A DNA stretch of 64,000 nt from NCBI RefSeq assembly GCF_963664415.1, contig NZ_OY761440.1, positions 558,001 to 622,000 on the forward strand, in the 5' to 3' direction. Shown piece after piece: positions 15,618 through 24,541 of this stretch. Position 1 is the first letter of the stretch, and each line of letters opens with the position of its first letter. Both the position numbers and the translations under genes were made by a program. The DNA is from an uncultured Desulfobacter sp. (lineage in GTDB: Bacteria > Desulfobacterota > Desulfobacteria > Desulfobacterales > Desulfobacteraceae). Below the pieces are notes generated by a model that ran no database searches, had not been told where the DNA came from, and saw nothing but the letters and a program-made list of their open reading frames with translations.

Positions 15618-17618
15618 TTAAAATCTATATGTTAGTTGTACACCGATCTCTCTTGGTGGAGAATATATAATGCCACCACCACCAAACATACCAACAGAGT
15701 TATACTCTTTATCAAAAATATTTTTACCATATAAATAAATATCATAATGTTCGGTTTCATATCCTATCTTTGCATTTACAAGATGATAAGCATCTCTGCT
15801 ATTCTCATTTTCTTGATCAAAATATATTTCTCCGTACCCGTTTACATCAACTCTTGCAAAATACCCGTTTGTATCCCGATATTGAATTCCGATACTATAG
15901 CTATATTCCGGAGCAAAAATACTTTTATTACCGCTATAATCACCATTTGCATCTTTATAATCATCAAAGGTAACATTTGTATATCCGTAAGCACCAAAGA
16001 GTTCTATCGTATCGGTTAATTTTCCATGTAGTTCTATTTCAAAACCTTTTGAAGTTGCTTTCGCTGCATTATCTATATATGTACCACCAGCATCAGGATG
16101 AATTTTTACTTGCATATCATCTATTTTCATATAAAAAATCGCAGCGTTTACAATAAGTCTATTATCAAAAAATGAATTTTTAGCTCCTATCTCATAGTTC
16201 CATAAAGTTTCTTCATCATATTGTGGTGAATAACCACTTGGCGCATAAGCCCAAAAACCTCCTGAACGGTACCCTTTTGATATGGTTGTATAATACATAC
16301 TTTCTTGATTATGTTGATATTTTAAAGAGACTTTTGGAGAAATTTCATTATTGGATAATTCTAGTTTTGTATTTGTTGTTTTATCTTCGTACTCCTTATT
16401 ATCTTTATCGTATCTAACACCCGAAATAAAAGAGAATTTATCATTGATCGCATAATCCGTATGGATAAAAACTCCTACAGAGTCACTTTCTTCTGTTGTC
16501 CTAACAGGGGATACAAAAGTAGGATAGATATAACTTGATGAATTTTCATCTTCCTCTTTATCGGTATAAACTCCTGCTACCCATTTAAAAGAATCACTAC
16601 TATTACTGAGTCTAAGCTCTTGTGAATACTTATCATGTTCTTCCTGATGATTAAGATCATAATTTTTGCGAGGTCGTAAAGCATCTGTTTTTATATTTCG
16701 ATAGGTTGTAATAGATTCTAAAAGATAATCATTTATATCATAGGATACTTTGAGGGCATGAGATGTTGTAATAGACTCATCATAACCTAGCACATCTGTA
16801 CTTATACTTCTATCACCTGTACTAACGTTAGCAGCGACAAAATCTCTACCTTTATTGTCATATTTTAGTTTAGATGAGATCAAAGACATTTCAAGATTAT
16901 CACTTGGCGTATATCTTAAATGAGCTTTCCCATAGTTATTTTCTTTATCATTGTATTCTCCAAGAAGCGTATTTTTTATAAAGCCGTCTTTTTCATAGTG
17001 TTTTGCCGATAAGCCTATAAATAGTTTATCCTCTACAATAGGGCCGCTTGCACTTAAAGTATATTGCCTTTTATTGTCACTTCCAAATTCAGCACCTATT
17101 TTTCCTCTAAATTCATTATCAGGTTTTTTAGTGATAACATTGATAACGCCGGCTTGCGCCTCTTTTCCATAGAGTGTCCCTTGCGGTCCTTTTAAAACTT
17201 CAACCCTTTCTATATCCATTAACGTTTCATTAAATCCATTTGAATTTGATACGGGAATACCATCAACTATTACACTCATATTATTTGATGATAGTGTAGT
17301 AATTGTGTTAGAAATACCCCGTATAGAGGGCGCAGAATATCCTGACCCTTTGTCCAGTAGGACAAAGTTTGAAGTATATGGTGCTATATCTTTAATTGAT
17401 TCTATTTTTCTATCTTCCAGTGTAACCTCATCAAATACTGTCATGGAGATGGGGACCTCTTGTATATTCTCCTCTGTTTTTTGTGCCGTTACGGTTATAC
17501 TATCTAATTCTTGAGGAGTCTCATCAGCATAAATGTTTTGTGAAAATATGAGTGATGCAACAACACTTAAAGCTATTTTTCTTTTCAGTTTTTTTAATCC
17601 TTTTTCAGTTTTTTTCAT
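15618..17618 (-). CDS. TonB-dependent outer-membrane receptor C (AT-rich, probably acquired)
   Basis: 666 residues. N-terminal signal (ALSVVASLIFSQNIYA), TonB-box-like DSITVTA near 39-45, plug with IERVEVLKGPQGTLYGKEA and AGVINVITKKPDN, barrel ending GVQLTYRF. The gene is strikingly AT-rich with A/T-ending codons (many AAA, GAT, ATA, TTA), unlike every other receptor here and unlike the adjacent AraC gene. That composition resembles Campylobacterota and suggests recent transfer of the receptor alone. By sequence it groups with receptors D, E and G. It is divergent from AraC C. Confidence 0.92.
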   Translation of the reverse strand: MKKTEKGLKKLKRKIALSVVASLIFSQNIYADETPQELDSITVTAQKTEENIQEVPISMTVFDEVTLEDRKIESIKDIAPYTSNFVLLDKGSGYSAPSIRGISNTITTLSSNNMSVIVDGIPVSNSNGFNETLMDIERVEVLKGPQGTLYGKEAQAGVINVITKKPDNEFRGKIGAEFGSDNKRQYTLSASGPIVEDKLFIGLSAKHYEKDGFIKNTLLGEYNDKENNYGKAHLRYTPSDNLEMSLISSKLKYDNKGRDFVAANVSTGDRSISTDVLGYDESITTSHALKVSYDINDYLLESITTYRNIKTDALRPRKNYDLNHQEEHDKYSQELRLSNSSDSFKWVAGVYTDKEEDENSSSYIYPTFVSPVRTTEESDSVGVFIHTDYAINDKFSFISGVRYDKDNKEYEDKTTNTKLELSNNEISPKVSLKYQHNQESMYYTTISKGYRSGGFWAYAPSGYSPQYDEETLWNYEIGAKNSFFDNRLIVNAAIFYMKIDDMQVKIHPDAGGTYIDNAAKATSKGFEIELHGKLTDTIELFGAYGYTNVTFDDYKDANGDYSGNKSIFAPEYSYSIGIQYRDTNGYFARVDVNGYGEIYFDQENENSRDAYHLVNAKIGYETEHYDIYLYGKNIFDKEYNSVGMFGGGGIIYSPPREIGVQLTYRF

Positions 17619-17732
17619 TTCTTCTCTTCGATCCCTTTCTTAGTTTAAAGAATATGTAAACTCTAATATTATTAGTCATACCAAAATTATATTGAAGTTT
17701 AGAAATATTTAGAGTATTTGAAAAGAAGGTGC
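17619..17732. promoter_or_regulatory. Divergent promoter region between TBDR C and AraC C
   Basis: About 110 bp, very AT-rich. TAGTTTAAAGAATATG (17640-17655) and GAAGTTTAGAAATATT (17694-17709) are imperfect direct repeats that could be regulator half-sites. None of the motifs of the other loci is obvious. Confidence 0.4.
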
Positions 17733-18776
17733 ATGTATCTAATTCACTTTGTTAAGCGATTGATTCATTTTGCGGGAGAAATTTTCTTGAATAGTACATC
17801 CTCACTGCCTTTATCTAAATTAACGGGAGGCTTGCCATGCTGGCCCGAAACAGCACAACCCTCGCCAGTTCCCATAAATCCTATTTATGGAACCGGCTTT
17901 TTATCTGGGGCAGTGTTCTTACAAAACGATATAATTTTGGATTTTTCTAATTATTCCTTATACGGAGATAGTGATTTTATATTTAAGGAACCCCTTTCTA
18001 TAACGTTCCCCTATGCTGTCTTTATCTCCTGTTTATCCGGCATTCAACATTTCTCATACACAAAACCACGAACGCCCTTGGGCCCTAAATATTCAAATAT
18101 TGGGTTACCAGAATTCAAACCCGGCCTTTCGATGACAGTTAACAGACTTGAACAGATTCAGATTATTGGGGTATGTATGCCTCCTGCCGTGATGTCAAAA
18201 TTAACAGGGAAAAGCAGTGCCGAGCTAATGGAAATGATGGATCGCCTGGACTATACTTCGGGAAAAAAGCATAAGGGACCTGACCGGTCAAAGGGACTGG
18301 ACTTCGCCCAGATAACCTGTAGTCGTCAAATGCTGAACTCGTACTTGAACAATCCCAATGACAGGCTTTATCTGGAGGCTAAAGCGCTTGAACTGATAGC
18401 TTTACAGCTTCGGCAGCTTGAGCATTTAAGTGAAGAAGAACATAAGAAGAAGCCTATTGGTTACAAAGAAGATAAAATATTATACGCAGCCGAAATCCTT
18501 AAGAATAAAATGGAAAATCCACCCAAATTACTGGAACTTGCCCGTAAAGTTGGTCTCAATCACAACCAGCTTATCCAGGGCTTTAAAGACATATATGGCG
18601 AATGCCCGTTCGGTTATCTGCGTATCATTCGTCTCGAAAACGCGCGTAAACTACTTACCAACCGGGAATGCAATGTTTCCGAAGCCGCTTACCTTGTCGG
18701 CTTCTCCAGTCCGAGTCATTTTAGTAAAGCCTTTAAAAAACATTACGGCATTTCTCCATGCGCCTGCCTGAAATGA
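17733..18776 (+). CDS. AraC-family transcriptional regulator C
   Basis: 347 residues from an ATG with AAGAAGG four bases upstream; a TTG five codons earlier is possible. It is related to regulators A and B (GGLPCWPE against SCWEHGQ; FAQITCSRQMLNSYLNNPND; LEAKALELIALQLRQL). The C-terminal AraC domain is complete (LARKVGLNHNQLIQGFKDIYG; NVSEAAYLVGFSSPSHFSKAFK). Its composition is normal for the window, in contrast to the AT-rich receptor C it faces, so the receptor may have replaced an earlier partner beside a resident regulator. Confidence 0.88.
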   Translation: MYLIHFVKRLIHFAGEIFLNSTSSLPLSKLTGGLPCWPETAQPSPVPINPIYGTGFLSGAVFLQNDIILDFSNYSLYGDSDFIFKEPLSITFPYAVFISCLSGIQHFSYTKPRTPLGPKYSNIGLPEFKPGLSMTVNRLEQIQIIGVCMPPAVMSKLTGKSSAELMEMMDRLDYTSGKKHKGPDRSKGLDFAQITCSRQMLNSYLNNPNDRLYLEAKALELIALQLRQLEHLSEEEHKKKPIGYKEDKILYAAEILKNKMENPPKLLELARKVGLNHNQLIQGFKDIYGECPFGYLRIIRLENARKLLTNRECNVSEAAYLVGFSSPSHFSKAFKKHYGISPCACLK

Positions 18777-18782
18777 AGTGAA

Positions 18783-19286
18783 TCAGTACCAGTACGGCCA
18801 TATGTGATACGGAGAATGATAAAATGGTTTTTCCGGGGGCTGCGGTTGTTTCCAGAGATGAATCTCCTTTGCTGCAATAAGAGGATAATTGTATTCGATT
18901 TCATCCAGAAGATTTACCCGGCTACCCTGAACAACTCCGCACACTGTAACGATCCGGCCCTTTTCGTATATTTCCCCGTCCAGAAAACCGTCGTAGAGCG
19001 CCAGGAATCGACCGCCGGAATCATCAACGTGTTTAGGTTTTTGCCCGCTATCCAGGGGTTTTTGAACCACCTCCACAAGGGCCCCCTCCTTGAGATTTTT
19101 GGTGGAAACAATTTCACCGCCAAAGAGAACGGTGGTCCCTTTAACTGCCTCGGGATTATCAAATACCTTTTCAAACGTGACAGAGGAGTCGACTTGCCGG
19201 ACCAATTCTTCTGAAATAATCGAGGCACAGCCTGTTGCCAAGACCGATACGATCAGGCTGATGATGACAATATTTAAACGGTTCAT
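18783..19286 (-). CDS. Slp-family outer-membrane lipoprotein
   Basis: 167 residues. An N-terminal lipoprotein signal (NIVIISLIVSVLATGC) puts the lipidated cysteine at about position 20. The rest matches the Slp (starvation/stationary phase) lipoprotein pattern: a beta-rich domain with TTVLFGGEIVSTKNLKEGALVEVVQKPLD, GGRFLALYDGFLD and IVTVCGVVQG. Slp proteins sit at the inner face of the outer membrane and are induced in starvation or acid; their biochemical role is unsettled. The gene converges on AraC C with only a few bases between stops. Confidence 0.87.
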   Translation of the reverse strand: MNRLNIVIISLIVSVLATGCASIISEELVRQVDSSVTFEKVFDNPEAVKGTTVLFGGEIVSTKNLKEGALVEVVQKPLDSGQKPKHVDDSGGRFLALYDGFLDGEIYEKGRIVTVCGVVQGSRVNLLDEIEYNYPLIAAKEIHLWKQPQPPEKPFYHSPYHIWPYWY

Positions 19287-19516
19287 TATCTACCTTCCTG
19301 TTTTTTCAGACTGTTAATCACTTTAAGCTCACCATCTAAAAAATTTATATTTTACATAAAACTTTCATTACAACAATAACATTAGCCTCAGCTTACATGG
19401 GAGTTTCATATAAAGCAATAGGGTATGCAAATCAGTCGATTCCTTTGAGTCTGCTTGAAGTCTGGATCGGGCTTATGCAATTGTTTATAAAAACAGAAGA
19501 GAACATGCTCAAAGCA

Positions 19517-19803
19517 TCATATCAATCCGACCGGGACAAAATGGTTCTTTCTGTCGATGGGCATCAAATCCCGGCAAAGGCAAATGACATTGCACTGCCC
19601 CACGGCCAGACCGTTTTTTTTCAAGCACGGAGAAATGCCGGATTGCGTCTTTTTTAGGGATGCCGCTTTTTTTGATTTCAACTGGGTACAGTATCCTATC
19701 CTGTTCAATGATGAGATCGATCTCTTTTTTATCGGAATCGCGATAGTAGTAAAGAGGGGGGCGTCTGCCGTCATTATAATAGCTTTTGATGTACATGAAA
19801 CGT
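19517..19803 (-). pseudogene. C-terminal relic of an AAA ATPase with DUF4143 domain
   Basis: One frame encodes YIKSYYNDGRRPPLYYYRDS and KEIDLIIEQDRILYPVEIKK, the DUF4143 nuclease-like core. A frame change near 19620 then gives CNVICLCRDLMPIDRKNHFV and PVGLI followed by a stop, the natural C-terminus of the family. No N-terminal AAA domain is present in the gap, so the gene is both truncated and frameshifted. These ATPases are common, often mobile orphan genes. Confidence 0.75.
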
Positions 19804-20055
19804 TCTCCGTGTAATCTAAAATGCAATTTTATTATACACGAACCTAACTGGCATGGAATGGGTAATTGGCAGGGTGGACTTTTTTTTCTACATTTATAAA
19901 AATGTATTAATGTAGACTCCCAAAGATCTTCCATCCGGATATACAGATCATTGCGTATAAATTGAACCATGAATTCTTGGGACCTGCAACGGTCGTGTCT
20001 TCCGCAGAGAAATCGTTGGCTGCCAACAACGATAAAACAGTTGACAGATACAAAA

Positions 20056-20079
20056 AAGACCTGCTAATCGTTAGTCTTT
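20056..20079. promoter_or_regulatory. Dyad upstream of AraC D containing ATCGTTAG
   Basis: AAAGAC...CTAATCGTTAGTCTTT is a near-palindrome (CTAA/TTAG inside AAAGAC/GTCTTT). The CGTTAG core recurs upstream of receptors D, E and F, AraC E and the O-methyltransferase at 60485. Likely an autoregulatory site for the AraC protein or a shared regulator. Confidence 0.6.
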
Positions 20080-20123
20080 CATAAGAAAGTTAATACCTGT
20101 GGTATGTTATTAACGGTGAATAC

Positions 20124-21074
20124 ATGAAGATAATCCAACCCGGAGCCCCTCAACCGACCTCAGAGCCTAACAGATTCAAGGTGGATCTGTCCTCGTTATC
20201 CGGCCGGGGTGAGTGGGACATTGATGTTTTCAGTTCCGGTTTGAATCTGGTCGTAGTGCACACGAAATTAAATCATCCCATACAGATACAAAAAACGGTT
20301 GTTGCACCTATTGTGGGTTTGGGTTTTTGCCTGGCCGGAGAATTTGGTGCCTCTTTCATGCCTTCAAAGCCGGGGTTAAAGATCCGAACCGGACAAAGCG
20401 GGCTTTTTACTTTTCCCCAGGACGTAGAGATTACAGAACATTTACCAGCCGATCATATGCTCAGAATATACCTGATGCTCGAAGGAGACCTTTTATCATC
20501 TTTTACCCAAGGAGATGAAGACTATTTCTCCCCGGTAATTAAAAGCCTGAAAAAAAAGCGGTCCAGCCGCGTGGTCCATGATACCACAGCCCTGATGCGT
20601 GCCGTCCTGTATCAAATTCTTCATTGCCCCTACTGCGGCAAAGCCAGACATCTCTACCTTGAAAGCAAGGCCATGGAATTGCTTTCCCACAAATTGGCCC
20701 AGCTTCACCCGTCCTTTAATTGCCCTGGAAACGAATTAACACGTTCTGATTATGACCGGATCATACATGCCGCCGAAGTACTTGTGGACAACCTGGATAA
20801 TCCGCCGAATACAAAAGAACTGGCCCGTTCCGTCGGCTTGAGCGGCAGTAAATTAAACCGCTGTTTTCGCAGTGTTTACGGTGCATCTCCCTTTGAATAT
20901 CTGCGTAACCACCGCCTGCAAACCGCCATGCAGCTTCTTCAAAGTGGTGAAATCAATGTGACGGAAGCGGCACTGAGTGTGGGTTACGCCAACCTCAGTT
21001 ATTTTTCCAAAGCCTTTAAAACCATGTTCGGGGCGCCCCCGGGAGAGTTTTTGCACAATTCCACGCCCAAGTAA
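20124..21074 (+). CDS. AraC-family transcriptional regulator D
   Basis: 316 residues. The N-terminal sensor part contains VGLGFCLAGEFGASF and a conserved HCPYCGKARHLYLESKAMELLSHKLAQL segment. The C-terminal AraC domain reads LARSVGLSGSKLNRCFRSVYG and NVTEAALSVGYANLSYFSKAFK, ending FGAPPGEFL. It stands upstream of TBDR D on the same strand with a 174-bp gap carrying its own candidate operator, so the receptor may be separately promoted. The duplicate AraC E differs mainly in the sensor half. The CPYC pair is conserved in D and E and has a near equivalent in F (CPYHG) and H (CPYQG). Confidence 0.9.
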   Translation: MKIIQPGAPQPTSEPNRFKVDLSSLSGRGEWDIDVFSSGLNLVVVHTKLNHPIQIQKTVVAPIVGLGFCLAGEFGASFMPSKPGLKIRTGQSGLFTFPQDVEITEHLPADHMLRIYLMLEGDLLSSFTQGDEDYFSPVIKSLKKKRSSRVVHDTTALMRAVLYQILHCPYCGKARHLYLESKAMELLSHKLAQLHPSFNCPGNELTRSDYDRIIHAAEVLVDNLDNPPNTKELARSVGLSGSKLNRCFRSVYGASPFEYLRNHRLQTAMQLLQSGEINVTEAALSVGYANLSYFSKAFKTMFGAPPGEFLHNSTPK

Positions 21075-21248
21075 TCTCTTTTTGAGGCGGCCACGCAATA
21101 GAAGTTTGAATCTGCAGCGTCAAAAAAATAATCCCAAACGTTAGCCTCATTTTATATCTTCTGCTATTCAGTCCACCTAAGAATTATTTGTTTGTATAAT
21201 ATTATGATTTATGGGTGGCAATATTATCTCACAACAACAAAGGAGAAG
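21075..21248. promoter_or_regulatory. Leader and candidate operator of TBDR D
   Basis: AACGTTAG at 21137-21144 is the same core as upstream of AraC D. A TTGTTTGTATAATATTAT stretch near 21188-21205 can serve as a promoter -10 region. AAAGGAG just before 21249 is the ribosome site. The equivalent region before TBDR E (24367-24541) is almost identical. Confidence 0.55.
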
Positions 21249-23225
21249 ATGATGAGGATAAGATTCAAAAGAATCTGTTGGATTACACTGTTTTGCTTTG
21301 TGTTTGCCATGGGTTATGCTGAAGAACAGGAGGCTGAATTACTGGAAACCATAACGGTTACAGCCCAGAAAAAGGAAGAAAACGTTCTGGAGGTACCGAT
21401 TTCCATGAGTGTGTTTGATGACATGGATATTGAGGACAAAATGGTCGAGACCCTGGATGATATCGCCAAATACACGCCCGGCTTAACCATTATTAATATG
21501 GGGGCGCCAGTAAAATATGCCCCTTCCATTCGTGGATTGTATTCGGATTACACTTCGGAGACCTCCACGGCCGGACTGTTCATTGACGGCGTACCCGTAA
21601 CAAATGGATTGGGATTTGATGAAACCCTGATGGATATTGAACGTATAGAGGTGCTCAAAGGGCCCCAGGGCACGCTCTACGGAAAAAACACTGAAATTGG
21701 GGCGGTGAATGTTATCACCAAAAAACCGTCAAACGAGACAAAGGCACGCATTACCGGTGAACTTGGAGAGGATAACAAACGCATCCTGGCTGCAAACATA
21801 AGCGGTGCGATCGTAAAAGACAAACTTTATTTGGGCGTCTGTGGTAAACATTATGAAAAGGATGGCTATGTCGAAAACACAACAACCGGTGAACCCGTTA
21901 ATGACGAAGAACATGATTATGTAAAGATTTATTTACGGATGACGCCAACCGACAATCTGGAAGCCTCCCTGATCTCCTCCTATATCAAATACGATAACGG
22001 TGGCAGCAGTTCAGGATCTACACAAGCTGAATACAGAACGGTCAGCAACGACCTGGATACGTTTAACAAATCCTCTGTGTGGTCGAGTTCGTTAAATATC
22101 AACTATTCATTCAATGACAGCCTTACCTTTACCTCCATTACCGCCTATAGAAATTTTAATGAGTATCTTGCCAATGATTTTGATTACACAAGTGACCCAA
22201 ATCAAAAATTTCATATCTTTGCCGATTCCAAGTATGAAACCCTTTCCCAGGAATTGAGGGCAAATTACGAAGTTGACCGGATCAATCTGGTCTCGGGAAT
22301 CTATTTGGAATCAAGTGAGACCACGTATGATAAGGACAGAGACAAGCCCTCGGGTTATATAGATGGGTATAGTGTGAATAGCAGAGACTCCATCGGTCTT
22401 TTTTCCCATCTGACCTATAATATCACCGATAACCTGTCTGCTCTGGCCGGTCTCAGATATGACAAGGAGGAGAGTGAGGAGAGTAACAATGATGAACTCT
22501 CACCAAAGGTGGGGGTGACCTATGACCTGCTGGAAAATCTCATGACTTATGTGACTGTTTCCAAAGGCTACCGTTGCGGAGGACTGACCAATGCCCCTGA
22601 GGGATCTGGATATTCCGAGACATATGATCCTGAAATTGTGTATTCCTACGAGATTGGGGCCAAGGGCGTTTTGGCAAACGGTAAATTGGCTTGGGATGTG
22701 GCGTTGTATTACATGGATATCACGGATATGCAGGTGAGTGTGTATCTTAATGCTCAAGATTTTATTACGGACAACGCTGCCGAAGCGACCTCTAAAGGAG
22801 TAGAGGCCTCGTTGAGATATCAGGTAACCCGGGGGCTCAGTTTGTTCGCCGGTTTTTCGTATAACAATACGGAGTTTGATGAATACAACGACGGATTTAC
22901 CGATTACAGCGGGAACAAAACAACCTTCTCGCCTGAATATAATTATACCATAGGGATACAGTACCGTGCTGAGCAAGGGTATTACGCAAGTGCGAATCTA
23001 AGCGGATACGGGGATATGTATTTGGATCTTGACAATGAATATAAAAGACCGGCCTACGAACTGGTTAATGCAAAAATCGGTTATGAAACAGAAAAATATG
23101 ATATCTATCTGTATGCCAAAAACTTATTTGACCGCAATTATGATATAGAAGGTCATTATTACGGGGTGTATACTTACTATAACACGCCCAGGGAAGTAGG
23201 GGTGAGAGCAACGTATCGTTTTTGA
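21249..23225 (+). CDS. TonB-dependent outer-membrane receptor D
   Basis: 658 residues from an ATG directly behind AAAGGAGAAG, the same start as in receptor E; an upstream in-frame ATG at 21192 lies in the promoter. Signal peptide to about residue 24 (FAMGYA), TonB-box-like ETITVTA at 33-39, plug with IERIEVLKGPQGTLYGKNT and GAVNVITKKPSNE, barrel ending GVRATYRF. Very close to receptor E in the signal, plug and barrel end, with more change in mid-barrel segments (for example around residues 370-420). The pattern fits duplication followed by change in ligand-binding loops. Confidence 0.93.
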   Translation: MMRIRFKRICWITLFCFVFAMGYAEEQEAELLETITVTAQKKEENVLEVPISMSVFDDMDIEDKMVETLDDIAKYTPGLTIINMGAPVKYAPSIRGLYSDYTSETSTAGLFIDGVPVTNGLGFDETLMDIERIEVLKGPQGTLYGKNTEIGAVNVITKKPSNETKARITGELGEDNKRILAANISGAIVKDKLYLGVCGKHYEKDGYVENTTTGEPVNDEEHDYVKIYLRMTPTDNLEASLISSYIKYDNGGSSSGSTQAEYRTVSNDLDTFNKSSVWSSSLNINYSFNDSLTFTSITAYRNFNEYLANDFDYTSDPNQKFHIFADSKYETLSQELRANYEVDRINLVSGIYLESSETTYDKDRDKPSGYIDGYSVNSRDSIGLFSHLTYNITDNLSALAGLRYDKEESEESNNDELSPKVGVTYDLLENLMTYVTVSKGYRCGGLTNAPEGSGYSETYDPEIVYSYEIGAKGVLANGKLAWDVALYYMDITDMQVSVYLNAQDFITDNAAEATSKGVEASLRYQVTRGLSLFAGFSYNNTEFDEYNDGFTDYSGNKTTFSPEYNYTIGIQYRAEQGYYASANLSGYGDMYLDLDNEYKRPAYELVNAKIGYETEKYDIYLYAKNLFDRNYDIEGHYYGVYTYYNTPREVGVRATYRF

Positions 23226-23347
23226 CATTTGAGCAGTGTAAATCCCTACAGTTCAACCATGAATCCTTGGGGCCTGGAAAGGTTGTTTCTTCCGCATAGA
23301 AGGCGTTGGCTGCCAACAACGATAAAACAGTTGACAGATACAAAAAA

Positions 23348-23371
23348 GACCTGCTAATCGTTAGTCTTTCA
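23348..23371. promoter_or_regulatory. Dyad upstream of AraC E containing ATCGTTAG
   Basis: Identical to the dyad before AraC D (AAAGACCTGCTAATCGTTAG then TCTTT), retained without change while flanking sequence has drifted. Confidence 0.6.
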
Positions 23372-23415
23372 TAAGAAAGTTTCAATAGCTGTGATATGTT
23401 ACTAACGGTGAATGC

Positions 23416-24366
23416 ATGAAGATAATCCAACCCGGAGCCCCGCAATCGACCCCAGACCCCAACAGATTCAAGGTGGCGTTGCCCTCGTTCCTCGGCCGGG
23501 GTGGGTGCGACATTGATGTTTTCAGTTCCGGGTTGAAGCTGATCGTTATGAACACGGTATTACATCAGCCTATACAGATACAAAGAACGATTGCAGAACC
23601 TTTTGTCGGCATAGGTTTTTGCATGGCCGGGGAATTTGATGTTTCTTTTATGCCTTCAAAGACGCAGTCAAACATCCGGGCCGGACAAAGCGGGCTTTAT
23701 ACTTATCCCCAGGACATAGAGATTTCAGAATATTTACCAGTCGATCATATGCTCAGAATATACCTGATGCTCGAAGGAGACCTTTTATCATCTTTCACTC
23801 AAGGCGATGAAGACTATTTTTCCCCGGTAATTAAAAGCTTTGAAAAAAAGCGGTCCAACCGTATGGTCCATGCCACCACACACCTGATGCGTGCCGTCCT
23901 GTATCAAATTCTTCATTGCCCCTACTGCGGCAAGGCCAGACATCTCTACCTCGAAAGCAAGGCCATGGAATTGCTTTCCCACAAATTGGCACAGCTTCAG
24001 CCTTCCTATATTTGTCCTGGAAACGAATTAAAACATTCTGATTATGACCGGGTCATATATGCTGCCAAATCGCTTGTGGACAACCTGGATAATCCGCCTA
24101 ATACAAAAGAACTGGCCCGATCCGTCGGTTTGAGCTGCAGTAAGCTAAACCGCTATTTTCGCAGGGTTTACGGCGTAACCCCTTTTGAATATCTGCGCAA
24201 CCACCGCCTGCAAACCGCCATGCAGCTTCTTCAAAGTGGTGAAATCAATGTGACGGAAGCTGCACTGAGTGTGGGTTACGCCAACCTCAGTTATTTTTCC
24301 AAAGCCTTTAAAACCATGTTCGGGGTGCCCCCGGGAGAATTTTTACACAATTCCACGCCCAATTAA
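23416..24366 (+). CDS. AraC-family transcriptional regulator E
   Basis: 316 residues, paralogue of regulator D. The C-terminal domain is nearly unchanged (LARSVGLSCSKLNRYFRRVYG; NVTEAALSVGYANLSYFSKAFK), whereas the sensor half has more substitutions (FVGIGFCMAGEFDVSF, QSNIRAGQSGLYTYPQD). A shared DNA target with altered ligand response is the simplest reading. It lies between TBDR D and TBDR E, same strand. Confidence 0.9.
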   Translation: MKIIQPGAPQSTPDPNRFKVALPSFLGRGGCDIDVFSSGLKLIVMNTVLHQPIQIQRTIAEPFVGIGFCMAGEFDVSFMPSKTQSNIRAGQSGLYTYPQDIEISEYLPVDHMLRIYLMLEGDLLSSFTQGDEDYFSPVIKSFEKKRSNRMVHATTHLMRAVLYQILHCPYCGKARHLYLESKAMELLSHKLAQLQPSYICPGNELKHSDYDRVIYAAKSLVDNLDNPPNTKELARSVGLSCSKLNRYFRRVYGVTPFEYLRNHRLQTAMQLLQSGEINVTEAALSVGYANLSYFSKAFKTMFGVPPGEFLHNSTPN

Positions 24367-24429
24367 TCTCTTTTTGAGGCGGCCACGTAATAGAAGTTTG
24401 AATCCACAGCGTTAAAAAAAAGAATCTCA

Positions 24430-24437
24430 AACGTTAG
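24430..24437. promoter_or_regulatory. AACGTTAG motif upstream of TBDR E
   Basis: Same core and same distance to the receptor start as in unit D. Followed by the conserved TTCTGCTATTCAGTCCACC and TATAATATTATGATT segments. Confidence 0.5.
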
Positions 24438-24541
24438 CCGCATTTTATATTTTCTGCTATTCAGTCCACCTAAGAATTATTTGCTTGCATAATATTATGA
24501 TTAATGGGCGGTAATATTATTTCACAACAACAAAGGAGAAG

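Larger units (their letters stand above)
19965..23254. repeat. Tandem AraC-TBDR unit, copy 1 (D)
   Basis: Begins near AACCATGAATTCTTGG and contains AraC D and TBDR D. The second copy begins at 23255 with AACCATGAATCCTTGG, an offset of about 3,290 bp. Genes, intergenic region and leader all match. Confidence 0.88.

Noticed and set aside
19397..19657. 86-codon plus-strand frame between the Slp gene and AraC D
   Set aside because: Most of it is antisense to the DUF4143 ATPase relic, which has clear family sequence on the minus strand.
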